Under the pieces are notes generated by a model, which searched no databases, was not told the DNA's origin, and saw only the letters and a program-made list of their open reading frames with translations. The position numbers were made by a program, and so were the translations under genes. A stretch of DNA of 11,956 nucleotides from JAAEQG01 sp023133475. Lineage in GTDB: Bacteria > Planctomycetota > Phycisphaerae > UBA1845. Positions within the stretch are counted from its first letter, which is position 1, and each line of letters begins with the position of its first letter. The stretch lies in NCBI GenBank assembly GCA_030631415.1, contig DAOVLE010000165.1:1-11956 (forward strand). The letters are read 5' to 3'. Shown here piece after piece: positions 1 through 6,454 of the stretch.

Positions 1-16
1 ACACGCTCCCCTTCGG

Positions 17-80
17 GTCGCCGCTAAACGCTGAGGACTTGTCGCCGCTAAACGCTGCGGACTTGTCGCCGCTAAACCTG
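17..80. repeat. 24-nt tandem repeat, about 2.6 units
   Basis: Two full 24-nt units (17-40 and 41-64) start GTCGCCGCTAAACGCTG and end GGACTT, differing at one base (GAGG versus GCGG). A partial third unit (65-80) diverges after GCCGCTAAAC. The third unit runs directly into the left arm of the inverted repeat around the kynB-like gene, and its CGCCGCTAA core reappears inverted at 1018-1026. It is non-coding as far as can be seen, and the window edge may cut the array. Confidence 0.8.
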
Positions 81-224
81 GATTATTCATGAACGCAGAG
101 ACGCAGAGAGCGCAGAGAAGAACGAGAAGAGCGAGAAGAAATGAGGGCAAAGGGGGAAGAGTCGAAACTGGGCAACGCCGCCAACCCCACATTTTCCATT
201 TTTCATTTTCCATTTTTCATTTTC
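67..224. repeat. Left arm of ~150-bp inverted repeat flanking the kynB-like gene
   Basis: This stretch matches the reverse complement of 878-1026 almost throughout. The shared order is a CGCCGCTAA core, TTCATGAACGCAGAGACGC, a purine-rich AGAGCGCAGAGAAG block, GAGGGCAAAGGGGGAAGAG, TCGAAACTGGGCAACGCCG, CCAACCCCAC, and an A/T-rich tail of CATTTTC-like heptamers. The left arm carries an extra ~9 nt (AACGAGAAG-type duplication) within 118-140. It contains the stop codon and final codons of the minus-strand gene. It resembles the dispersed intergenic repeats common in environmental genomes; no transposase is visible. Confidence 0.85.
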
Positions 225-835
225 AGAATTGCTCTTACCGGACTGGCGTCGAAACCGACCAGCTTTAGCGGTAAGGCGATCAGTTCGTAGATTCCCTCGG
301 GAACACCTTCGAGCTGTAACCCCTCCAGAGTGGCTATTGCGTAACGCAGAATCCGGCGGTGCACGGGCAGGGTGTCGGCAGTGTAGAGATCAACGCTGGG
401 TGTGTCGATACCCACCAAGCGTACCTTCCGGCGGTGAAGCCAGTCTATCGTCTCGGGGGCCAGGGCGGCGAAATCCTTATTGAATGTGGTGGGGTCGGGA
501 TACGTGCCCGTGGCAAACAAGACCCGCGTAGCCTGAATGGGTGTCCGCACCAGTTCCGGGGTGATGCAACCGCCAGGCTCGACCGCGATATGGACCACCT
601 GACAAAGGCCTAAGTAGTCTTCGAGATTCTGCTGATCGATGGGCTTCGCCTCGCGCCCGAGATGACTCGGGGCATCGGCATGGGCACCCAAATGAACCGT
701 CGCGTGCAATGCCGAGGCGGTCACCGGGTCGCCGGCTGCGATGTCCGCGAGAACCTCCCGCCTCAATGGAACGTCCCCAGGCCAAACCGCCAGCGATTCG
801 GTAATTGGAGGGCTAATATCGTAGATCATCGGCAT
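203..835 (-). CDS. kynB: Cyclase family protein, probable kynurenine formamidase (KynB type)
   Basis: This is a 210-residue soluble enzyme of the metal-dependent cyclase/arylformamidase family, which hydrolyses N-formylkynurenine to kynurenine and formate in tryptophan breakdown. The diagnostic metal-binding motif HLGAHADAPSH is at residues 48-58 (H48, H52, D54, H58). The C-terminal part shows H159, E171 and the family-typical segment ELIALPLKLVGFDASPVRA at 184-202. The length is normal for KynB. The ATG at 835 fits the family N-terminus (MIYDISPPI); an in-frame ATG two codons later is an alternative. The last six residues (KMKNGK) and the stop codon come from the A/T-rich repeat, so the native terminus was probably replaced. 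The gene stands alone, with no tryptophan dioxygenase or kynureninase beside it, and faces away from the signalling operon. The family call is firm; the exact substrate is less sure. Confidence 0.85.
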   Translation of the reverse strand: MPMIYDISPPITESLAVWPGDVPLRREVLADIAAGDPVTASALHATVHLGAHADAPSHLGREAKPIDQQNLEDYLGLCQVVHIAVEPGGCITPELVRTPIQATRVLFATGTYPDPTTFNKDFAALAPETIDWLHRRKVRLVGIDTPSVDLYTADTLPVHRRILRYAIATLEGLQLEGVPEGIYELIALPLKLVGFDASPVRAILKMKNGK

Positions 836-877
836 ACATAATCCTTCTGTAAAAGCTGCTCGTACAGTGTAGCACGC

Positions 878-1026
878 GGAAAATGGAAAATGGAAAATGA
901 AAAATGGAAAATGTGGGGTTGGCGGCGTTGCCCAGTTTCGACTCTTCCCCCTTTGCCCTCATCTCTTCTCGCTCTTCTCTGCGCTCTCTGCGTCTCTGCG
1001 TTCATGAAAAGTCCGGGTTAGCGGCG
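878..1026. repeat. Right arm of ~150-bp inverted repeat flanking the kynB-like gene
   Basis: This is the inverted counterpart of 67-224. It begins with heptamers of the type GGAAAAT repeated about five times (878-913), then GTGGGGTTGGCGGCG, CCCAGTTTCGACTC, the pyrimidine-rich block and CGTCTCTGCGTTCATGAA, and ends near TTAGCGGCG. Together the two arms bracket the minus-strand gene, with about 43 bp between this arm and its start codon. Any promoter for that gene must lie in or next to this arm. Confidence 0.85.
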
Positions 1027-1043
1027 GGTGGAACCCGCCCTAC
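1023..1043. repeat. 21-nt palindromic repeat unit, copy 1
   Basis: The unit is GGCGGGT, spacer GGA, ACCCGCC, then CTAC, giving a 7-bp stem with a 3-nt loop. The same unit occurs as an inverted pair at 4381-4422 and once inverted at 11768-11788. All copies are at gene boundaries. No T-tract follows, so it is not a standard intrinsic terminator. Confidence 0.8.
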
Positions 1044-1101
1044 ATCCGTTCTCCATTCTCCGCATGCGGTGAATTAGATGCAATTGCGCTGTAGTGTTAA
1101 G

Positions 1102-1131
1102 TTGCCCGGCAATGCAGACGATTTGTACAAC
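1102..1131 (+). promoter_or_regulatory. Candidate sigma-70-like promoter for the signalling operon
   Basis: TTGCCC (1102-1107) and TACAAC (1126-1131) each match four of six bases of the -35 and -10 consensus, with an 18-nt spacer, about 80 nt before the first operon start codon. It lies in the only unique sequence upstream of the operon. This is a weak pattern match and would be expected by chance at some frequency; a different sigma factor could be used. Confidence 0.2.
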
Positions 1132-1201
1132 ACTAGGATAACAGCCACTTGTCGGCGGTTCGGGGTGGTTTGCGCACTTTCCGACGGAATGCCCGCAAGG
1201 C

Positions 1202-1207
1202 AAGGAG
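1202..1207 (+). promoter_or_regulatory. Ribosome binding site deciding the start of the stand-alone receiver gene
   Basis: AAGGAG lies 7 nt upstream of the ATG at 1215. It favours this start over the in-frame TTG at 1149, which has no clear Shine-Dalgarno sequence. Confidence 0.75.
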
Positions 1208-1214
1208 TTTGGAT

Positions 1215-1661
1215 ATGAATATCTGCAACGAGTGCACACATCAGCCCACGGTTTTGTGCGTGGACGACGAACCGTATGTGCTCAAAGCCCTGGAGCGTGA
1301 ACTGCAACGTTATGGGTGCCGGGTGCTGGTGGCGGACAACGGCGCCGATGCACTTGAACTGCTGCAAGAGCAGCGTATCGAAGTTTTGATCTGCGACTAC
1401 GCCATGCCGCAGATGCGCGGTACGGAGGTGCTGGAACGGGCCAAGACCGTTTCGCCGGAAACGAAGCGCGTCCTGCTCAGCGCTCACGGTTGTGATCCGG
1501 ACGTAGCCATCCCCGCCGTCAACGAAGGGGAGATTTATCGGCTACTGCTCAAACCCTGGGAAGAGGAAGAAATCCGATGCGTAGTTGCCGACGCCCTGGG
1601 GTCTGAACCGCCCGAGTGGCAACAGAGGCAGGCACGGGTGCGGGAGCGGCTTGGCGGTTGA
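1215..1661 (+). CDS. Stand-alone response regulator receiver (REC) protein
   Basis: This is a 148-residue single-domain receiver that takes a phosphoryl group from a histidine kinase, with no fused output. The acidic pocket is D17/D18/E19, the phosphoacceptor D61 (ICDYAMP), the switch residue S89 (LLSAHG) and the lysine K113 in LLKPW. The KPW ending groups it with receivers usually fused to HD-GYP or HDOD outputs, as later in this operon. The N-terminus has a short CNEC pair of unknown meaning, and the C-terminus is a charged tail (residues 130-148) too short for a known output. The ATG at 1215 is chosen for its good ribosome binding site. It is the first gene of the operon and lies 27 bp before a kinase, so it may be a phosphate shuttle or sink. 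The partner kinase cannot be told from sequence. Confidence 0.9.
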   Translation: MNICNECTHQPTVLCVDDEPYVLKALERELQRYGCRVLVADNGADALELLQEQRIEVLICDYAMPQMRGTEVLERAKTVSPETKRVLLSAHGCDPDVAIPAVNEGEIYRLLLKPWEEEEIRCVVADALGSEPPEWQQRQARVRERLGG

Positions 1662-1688
1662 TGCCGGGGTGCACACGGAACGTCACAC

Positions 1689-3446
1689 ATGAGCGAAATA
1701 CCGGTCGTTATTGCGGATGACGATCCCGACCTGGTCAGGTTGCTTGGCAAACACCTGGGCAAGGCCGGTTATACCGTGTTGAAGTGTGGCAATGGCAAGG
1801 AGGCTTTTGATCTGGTTGCAGAGCACAAGGCGGTGCTTCTTCTGGCTGACTGGGAGATGCCCGGTCTGACCGGTGTGGAACTGTGCCGCAGAATCCGCGA
1901 GTCGCAACTCGACAACGCGGTGTACATCATCCTGTTAACGGCTAATGGACGGCAAGATCACCTCGTCGCCGGGCTTGAATCCGGTGCCGACGACTATCTG
2001 GTCAAACCGGCCCACCCGGCGGAATTGTTGGCACGGGTTCGGGCCGGCGAACGCGTGCTGCGGTTGTGGCTTCAGAAAGAGCAACGCTTGGAGGAACTTA
2101 AAGAATCGCAGCAGATGTTGTCCGATAGCGAGAAGCGTCTGCAAACCATCCTGGATACGATTCAAGCCGGGATCATGGTTATCGACGCCGAGAGTCACAG
2201 AATCGTCGATGCCAATCCCGCCGCGGTGGCAATGATCGAGGCTCCCAAAGAGCAGATTATCGGTCGGGTGTGCCACGATTGCATCTGCCCGGCTGAGGTG
2301 GGGCGTTGCCCGATCACCGATCTCGGGCAGGAAGTGGACAACTCCGAGCGGGTGCTGGTGAAGGCGGATGGCAAAACCGTCGCAATTCTCAAGACAGTGG
2401 TTCCGGTAATGCTCAACGGCCACAAGTATCTGCTGGACAGCTTCGTGGACATCAGCAAGCGTAAGGAGGCGGAGGAGAAACTGAACGAGAGCAACGCGAT
2501 GATGGTCGAGGCTTTGGAACGTGAGAAACACCTCTCCCGCAAGCTCGAAATCACCATGGAAGAGTTGGAGACCGCCCAGCGGCAACTGGTTGACGCTTCC
2601 CGTCAAGCGGGGATGGCGGAGGTGGCCACCGGGGTCCTGCACAATGTCGGAAATGTGTTGAATAGTGTCAACGTTTCAGCCCACCTGCTGGTCAACACGA
2701 TCGGGCAGTCCAAGGTGGCGGGCTTATCCAAGGCGGTGGCTTTGATGAACGAGCACTCCGCCGACCTGGGGGGTTTTCTGACCACCGATTCCAAAGGCAG
2801 GAAGCTGCCCGGATATCTGAGCCAACTTGCCGGCCACCTGGTCGACGAACGGTCCACCCTTCTGGAGGAACTGAAATTACTTACTCGTGACGTGGAGCAC
2901 ATCAAAACCATCGTGAACCAGCAGCAGGATTATGCCACGATGTCGGGCATGATCGAGTCGTTTTTTGTGGCTGAGGTGGTGGATGATGCGTTGAGTATGG
3001 GCAACGCGGTTTTCGCGCGTCACGGGATCGAGGTTATTCGACATTACGACGAAGTTCCCCGAGTTTCGGGCGACCGGCAAAAACTGCTGCAAATTCTTGT
3101 CAACCTGGTCAGAAACGCCAACCACTCATTGCGAGACGGCAGCACGTCCGGTAGATGCTTGACCGCCCGAGTCACAAAACATGGAGAAGACCGTTTGCGA
3201 ATTGAGGTCCGGGACACCGGCGTGGGCATTCCCCAGGAGAACATGGGCCGCATCTTCACGCATGGGTTTACGACCAAAAAGAACGGGCACGGGTTCGGAC
3301 TGCACAACAGTGCACTGGCTGCCAGGGAAATGGGCGGCTCGTTGACCGCCCACAGTGACGGCCCCAACCGGGGTGCAACCTTCACGCTCGAACTACCGCT
3401 ACACGCGGTGGAGGCAACGAAACACGCTTACGGCACAGTAAAGTAA
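1689..3446 (+). CDS. Soluble hybrid histidine kinase: REC-PAS-DHp-HATPase
   Basis: This 585-residue cytoplasmic kinase has no membrane segment. Residues 1-125 are a receiver (D10-D12 pocket, D54, T84, K106). A coiled linker leads to a PAS domain at about 148-258 with four clustered cysteines (C195, C198, C200, C207; pattern CX2CXCX6C followed by CPITDLGQ). A second coiled coil (258-305) precedes the dimerisation/phosphoacceptor region with the atypical H-box LHNVGN (H318). About 60 residues on comes a conserved loop with LPGYL (374-378), then the ATPase domain: N-box around N472/N476, DTGVGI (509-514), HGFTTK and GHGFGLH (533-539). The C-terminal 280 residues closely resemble those of the membrane kinase at 4451-6454. 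The Shine-Dalgarno before the ATG is weak (GGAA, about 8 nt). The N-terminal receiver probably lets another kinase control it; the cysteines suggest a redox, metal or Fe-S input, which is inference. Confidence 0.9.
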   Translation: MSEIPVVIADDDPDLVRLLGKHLGKAGYTVLKCGNGKEAFDLVAEHKAVLLLADWEMPGLTGVELCRRIRESQLDNAVYIILLTANGRQDHLVAGLESGADDYLVKPAHPAELLARVRAGERVLRLWLQKEQRLEELKESQQMLSDSEKRLQTILDTIQAGIMVIDAESHRIVDANPAAVAMIEAPKEQIIGRVCHDCICPAEVGRCPITDLGQEVDNSERVLVKADGKTVAILKTVVPVMLNGHKYLLDSFVDISKRKEAEEKLNESNAMMVEALEREKHLSRKLEITMEELETAQRQLVDASRQAGMAEVATGVLHNVGNVLNSVNVSAHLLVNTIGQSKVAGLSKAVALMNEHSADLGGFLTTDSKGRKLPGYLSQLAGHLVDERSTLLEELKLLTRDVEHIKTIVNQQQDYATMSGMIESFFVAEVVDDALSMGNAVFARHGIEVIRHYDEVPRVSGDRQKLLQILVNLVRNANHSLRDGSTSGRCLTARVTKHGEDRLRIEVRDTGVGIPQENMGRIFTHGFTTKKNGHGFGLHNSALAAREMGGSLTAHSDGPNRGATFTLELPLHAVEATKHAYGTVK

Positions 3447-3466
3447 CTGAAATGGCCCGAGAAAGA

Positions 3467-3473
3467 AAGGAAG
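3467..3473 (+). promoter_or_regulatory. Ribosome binding site deciding the start of the solute-binding protein
   Basis: AAGGAAG lies 5 nt before the ATG at 3479. An earlier in-frame ATG at 3452 would add nine mainly charged residues ahead of a typical signal peptide and has no equivalent site, so 3479 is preferred. Confidence 0.75.
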
Positions 3474-3478
3474 AAAAC

Positions 3479-4384
3479 ATGGTGCAACAAAACACAATCT
3501 TGAGGATTCCGGCAAAGGGGTTATGCACAGCTATGGCACTGGCCATCTGTGTCACAGGGTCGGCTTTTGGAGCCGATCTTGCCCAGGTCAAGGAATGCGG
3601 CACCTTACGGCATCTCGGTGTGCCATATGCCAACTTCGTGACCGGCAGCGGTGACGGAATGGACGTGGAACTGATGAAACTCTTCGCCAAGCACCTCGGC
3701 GTGGAGTATCAGTACGTCCAGACCAGTTGGGGGAATGTGATCGGGGATCTGTCGGGTAAGAAGGTGAAACCCGTCGGCGAAGAGGTGGAGGTTCTCGGAG
3801 AGGTTCCCGTTCGCGGCGATATTATCGCCAACGGCCTGACCATTCTGCCCTGGCGGCAGAAGGTGGTGGACTACTCCGAGCCGATCTTCCCGACGCAGGT
3901 TTGGCTGATCGCTCGGGCCGACTCGCCCATGAAACCGATCAAGCCTAGTGGCGACATCCAACGTGACATCGCGGCGGTCAAAGCCCTGCTCAAAGGGCGC
4001 AGCGTTCTGACAAAGCCCAAAACCTGCCTCGATCCCTCTCTCCATGGGCTGGAGGAGGCTGGTGCGGTGGTCAAGCTGTTCGAGGGGGCGCTTAACGACT
4101 TTGCTCCCGCGGTGATCAACCGTGATGCGGAATCGACCATCCTGGACGTTCCCGATGCCCTGATCGCGTTGGAGAAATGGCCTGGTCAGATCAAGGTAAT
4201 AGGGCCTATTTCGCCCTTGCAAGGTATGGGTTGTGGGTTTGCCAAGACATCCCCGCAATTGCGCCAGGCTTTTAACCGCTTTCTTGACCAATGCAAAAAG
4301 GATGGGACTTACCTGCGTCTGGTGCGGAAGTATTACCCGGCGGTATTTGCCTATTACCCCGAGTTCTTTAAGGGCCAGGTGTAG
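3479..4384 (+). CDS. Exported extracellular solute-binding protein, family 3 (PBPb fold)
   Basis: This 301-residue protein has a Sec signal peptide: basic N-region to K13, hydrophobic core 15-30, likely cleavage after AFG (29-31), and no lipobox cysteine. The mature part is a bilobed family-3 binding domain. CGTLRHLGVPYANFV (40-54) opens lobe 1, and ANGLTILPWRQKVVDYSEPI (117-136) is the ligand-loop signature, with R126 as the probable carboxylate-binding arginine. It ends with the usual FNRFLDQCKKDGTYLRLVRKYY. A family-variant insertion rich in V, E and K (93-112) precedes the signature. No ABC permease or ATPase gene lies nearby. The gene sits between two kinases, so a role as a periplasmic sensing partner is more likely than import (inference). 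Ligand unknown; family members bind amino acids or other small carboxylates. Its TAG stop (4382-4384) lies inside a palindromic repeat. Confidence 0.85.
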   Translation: MVQQNTILRIPAKGLCTAMALAICVTGSAFGADLAQVKECGTLRHLGVPYANFVTGSGDGMDVELMKLFAKHLGVEYQYVQTSWGNVIGDLSGKKVKPVGEEVEVLGEVPVRGDIIANGLTILPWRQKVVDYSEPIFPTQVWLIARADSPMKPIKPSGDIQRDIAAVKALLKGRSVLTKPKTCLDPSLHGLEEAGAVVKLFEGALNDFAPAVINRDAESTILDVPDALIALEKWPGQIKVIGPISPLQGMGCGFAKTSPQLRQAFNRFLDQCKKDGTYLRLVRKYYPAVFAYYPEFFKGQV

Positions 4385-4422
4385 GGCGGGTTTTACCCGC
4401 CGGCGGGTGGAACCCGCCCTAC
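4381..4422. repeat. Inverted pair of 21-nt palindromic units; 42-nt hairpin between operon modules
   Basis: Unit 1 (4381-4401) is GTAG, GGCGGGT, TTT, ACCCGCC; unit 2 (4402-4422) is GGCGGGT, GGA, ACCCGCC, CTAC. The two are reverse complements except for two loop positions, which in RNA are G-U pairs, so the transcript could fold into one long stem or two small hairpins. It includes the stop codon of the solute-binding protein and lies 28 bp before the start of the membrane kinase. It has no T-tract. A role in attenuation, mRNA processing or 3'-end protection is possible but unproven. Confidence 0.85.
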
Positions 4423-4450
4423 GGAAACACATATTTCCAGGACAGAGCCC

Positions 4451-6454
4451 GTGGAAATGAGCAACAAGCTGCCGGCTAAACTGACCCGCAAGCAGAACCT
4501 TGCCACGATCGTGGCGGGTGTGGTTCTGATCGGGTTTGTCGGCTTCCTGTTGTTCGCCAACTACCGCTCGCAGATTGATCTCCAAAAAACAGCGGTGGAC
4601 CGACTGCAACTCGAAACCGAAGAGCACGCCACGACCATAAGCCACTTCTTCACCGAGCGCAAGGACGACATGAGGAACCTGGCCGCCGGCAGGTCGATTT
4701 CGGTCTTCTTCGAGAACAAGGCGTTGGGCATGTCGATGCGGTACGGGCTGGGAGCCAGCCTGTTGTCCATCGCCGAGCGGTTTAACCGGCTCATCGAGGA
4801 TAAGAGGCTGGGCGACGACAAGATTTACACGCGGGTCACATTCATAGGGGAGGATGGTCAGCTGCTGGTGGATACCGATTCGCAAGACTCCTCCCACCCA
4901 GCCGTTCCGCGAAATTGGGGGTTGTTGCTCACTCCGGGCGTCGCAGACGCTGCCATCATGACCGAGCATGGGGAAGGGGGTGACCGGTTGCTGGCCTGCG
5001 TGCCGTACTTCTTCAAAAACCGCCATGCCGGGCAGATCATCGCGTGGATCAACCCGCGGATCATCACCGGGCACCTGCTCAGGATGGATGCTTCGGTTGG
5101 GCGATTCGATACTCTGGTTTGCCCGAGAAATCACCCTTACCTGTTGGACGAGACGCGGACGCGGTGCTCCTCGAGCCTGCCCGACCTGGCTAACGTACAA
5201 GCGGGAATGCCGCTGATGTTCGAGTCGGTGTGGCAGGATGGAAACAAGACCTCGCTGCTCGCGGCGCGTACGCCCGTGAAAGGCAGCTCGCTTTCCCTGA
5301 TCCACGTGGTGCCTTCTTCGCAAGTGCTGGGGCGAACCGCCCCATGGCACCTGCTTGCGGCGATGGCGGCGCTATCGGCGGTGGTGCTGGGCGGAGTGGC
5401 GTTGGGTTTCCGCATCAACACCCGCAACCTAGTTCTCCAGACTCGCCTCGATGAGACGTCGCGGAGGCAACAGGAGGTCGAAGCGATTAACCGGAAGCTT
5501 CACCAGGAGATCGCCGAGCGGAAGCAGGCACAAAAGGAACTGGCCAAACACCGCGATCACCTGGAAAAGCTGGTCAAGGAGCGAACGGTGAAGCTGGAGA
5601 AGACCCACAAGGAATTGCTGGAGGTCTCCCGCCACGCGGGCATGGCGGAAATCGCCACCGGTGTTCTGCACAATGTGGGGAACGTGCTTAACAGTGTCAA
5701 TGTCTCCGCCACGGTGGTGGTGGACAAACTGCGCGACTCGCGGGCGCCCTTTGTGAGTAAAGTGGCCGACTTGATGCGCGAGCATGCCGACGACCTGGGA
5801 ACCTTCATAACCACCGATAAAAAAGGGAAGCAGCTACCAGGCTACCTGGGCAACCTGGCGGAGCATCTGGTGGAGGAACAGGTGGCCACGCTTGCCGAGT
5901 TGGAGTCACTCACGCAGAGCATCGAGCGCGTCAAGGAGATCGTGCGCACGCAGCAGGAGTACGCCGGGTGGTCCGGAGTGGTCGAGTCGGTTTCGCTGAC
6001 CGAGCTGGCAGACGCCGCCCTGGAGATGAGTGCAGCCTCGTTCGATCAGCACGAGATCGAGGTGGTGCGTGACTACGCCGATGTGGCTCCGATTGCGGTT
6101 GAGAAGCAAAAGACACTGCAAATCCTGCTCAACCTGGTGAAAAACGCCCGGGACGCTCTGCTTCAGCAGGGTGGGTCGGGGCTTTGTTTAAGGGTGCGGG
6201 TCGCCCCCGGCGGGAAGGGTCGGATACGAACCGAAGTGTTCGACAACGGTGTTGGAATCGGGAGAGAGAACCTGCAGCGCATCTTCTCCCACGGGTTTAC
6301 CACCAAGAAAGACGGGCACGGGTTCGGCTTGCACAGCAGCGCACTGACCGCCAAGGAACTGGGGGGTTCCCTGGTGGCCGATAGCGACGGCCCCGGGAAG
6401 GGGGCGACCTTCACACTCGAACTGCCCATCTCGCGGGCGGAGGCAACTCAATGA
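4451..6454 (+). CDS. Membrane histidine kinase with extracytoplasmic (Cache-like) sensor and LHNVGN-type kinase core
   Basis: This 667-residue inner-membrane sensor kinase has TM1 at about 18-37, an extracytoplasmic domain of about 260 residues (38-297), and TM2 at about 299-320. The sensor starts with a long helix followed by RVTFIGEDGQLLVDTD (128-143), the layout of Cache domains, and has a cysteine pair (C224, C239) that could form a disulfide. A coiled coil (325-395) replaces a recognisable HAMP or PAS. The kinase core has H407 in LHNVGN, a QLPGYL loop (461-466), N561/N565, DNGVGI (598-603), HGFTTK and GHGFGLH (622-628), closely paralleling the soluble kinase upstream. GTG at 4451 has a Shine-Dalgarno-like AGGA about 9 nt upstream; ATG at 4457 is the alternative and changes only two residues. 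The gene follows the solute-binding protein, its plausible partner. Its end overlaps the next gene by ATGA. Confidence 0.9.
   Translation: MEMSNKLPAKLTRKQNLATIVAGVVLIGFVGFLLFANYRSQIDLQKTAVDRLQLETEEHATTISHFFTERKDDMRNLAAGRSISVFFENKALGMSMRYGLGASLLSIAERFNRLIEDKRLGDDKIYTRVTFIGEDGQLLVDTDSQDSSHPAVPRNWGLLLTPGVADAAIMTEHGEGGDRLLACVPYFFKNRHAGQIIAWINPRIITGHLLRMDASVGRFDTLVCPRNHPYLLDETRTRCSSSLPDLANVQAGMPLMFESVWQDGNKTSLLAARTPVKGSSLSLIHVVPSSQVLGRTAPWHLLAAMAALSAVVLGGVALGFRINTRNLVLQTRLDETSRRQQEVEAINRKLHQEIAERKQAQKELAKHRDHLEKLVKERTVKLEKTHKELLEVSRHAGMAEIATGVLHNVGNVLNSVNVSATVVVDKLRDSRAPFVSKVADLMREHADDLGTFITTDKKGKQLPGYLGNLAEHLVEEQVATLAELESLTQSIERVKEIVRTQQEYAGWSGVVESVSLTELADAALEMSAASFDQHEIEVVRDYADVAPIAVEKQKTLQILLNLVKNARDALLQQGGSGLCLRVRVAPGGKGRIRTEVFDNGVGIGRENLQRIFSHGFTTKKDGHGFGLHSSALTAKELGGSLVADSDGPGKGATFTLELPISRAEATQ

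Larger units (their letters stand above)
836..1214. other. Intergenic region between the divergent kynB-like gene and the signalling operon
   Basis: These 379 bases carry no convincing gene. They hold a possible kynB leader (836-877), the right arm of the inverted repeat (878-1026), one 21-nt palindromic repeat unit (1023-1043) and about 170 bp of unique sequence that must contain the operon's leader and presumably its promoter. A reading frame opening with TTG at 1149 would extend the first operon gene by 22 residues. That extension is arginine-rich, shows no domain and has a poorer start site than the ATG at 1215, so it is treated as leader. Confidence 0.7.

Noticed and set aside
17..80. 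Possible CRISPR array
   Set aside because: The units are contiguous 24-nt tandem copies with no spacers and no cas genes nearby.
1023..1043. Intrinsic terminator for the kynB-like region
   Set aside because: It has no T-tract on either strand, lies upstream rather than downstream of the minus-strand gene, and recurs as a repeat elsewhere in the window.
1149..1214. N-terminal extension of the first receiver from a TTG codon
   Set aside because: The extension is arginine-rich, adds no structure and lacks a ribosome binding site, whereas ATG 1215 has AAGGAG at ideal spacing.
1935..2642. A 235-codon minus-strand open frame within the first kinase gene
   Set aside because: It is fully covered by the REC-PAS kinase on the other strand and has shadow-type composition.
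3479..4384. Lytic transglycosylase MltF-type or methanol dehydrogenase-associated binding protein
   Set aside because: No transglycosylase domain follows the binding domain and no dehydrogenase genes are nearby; only the general family-3 binding fold can be supported.
3605..5350. A 581-codon open frame on the minus strand, antisense to the solute-binding protein and the membrane kinase
   Set aside because: It spans two well-supported genes and the hairpin between them. Its translation is rich in R, H, P, G and Q without any recognisable domain, as expected for the mirror frame of GC-rich coding DNA.
4451..6454. Chemoreceptor (methyl-accepting protein) because of the two membrane segments and sensor domain
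   Set aside because: The cytoplasmic part is a histidine kinase core with H-box and ATP-binding motifs; no methyl-accepting signalling tip is present.
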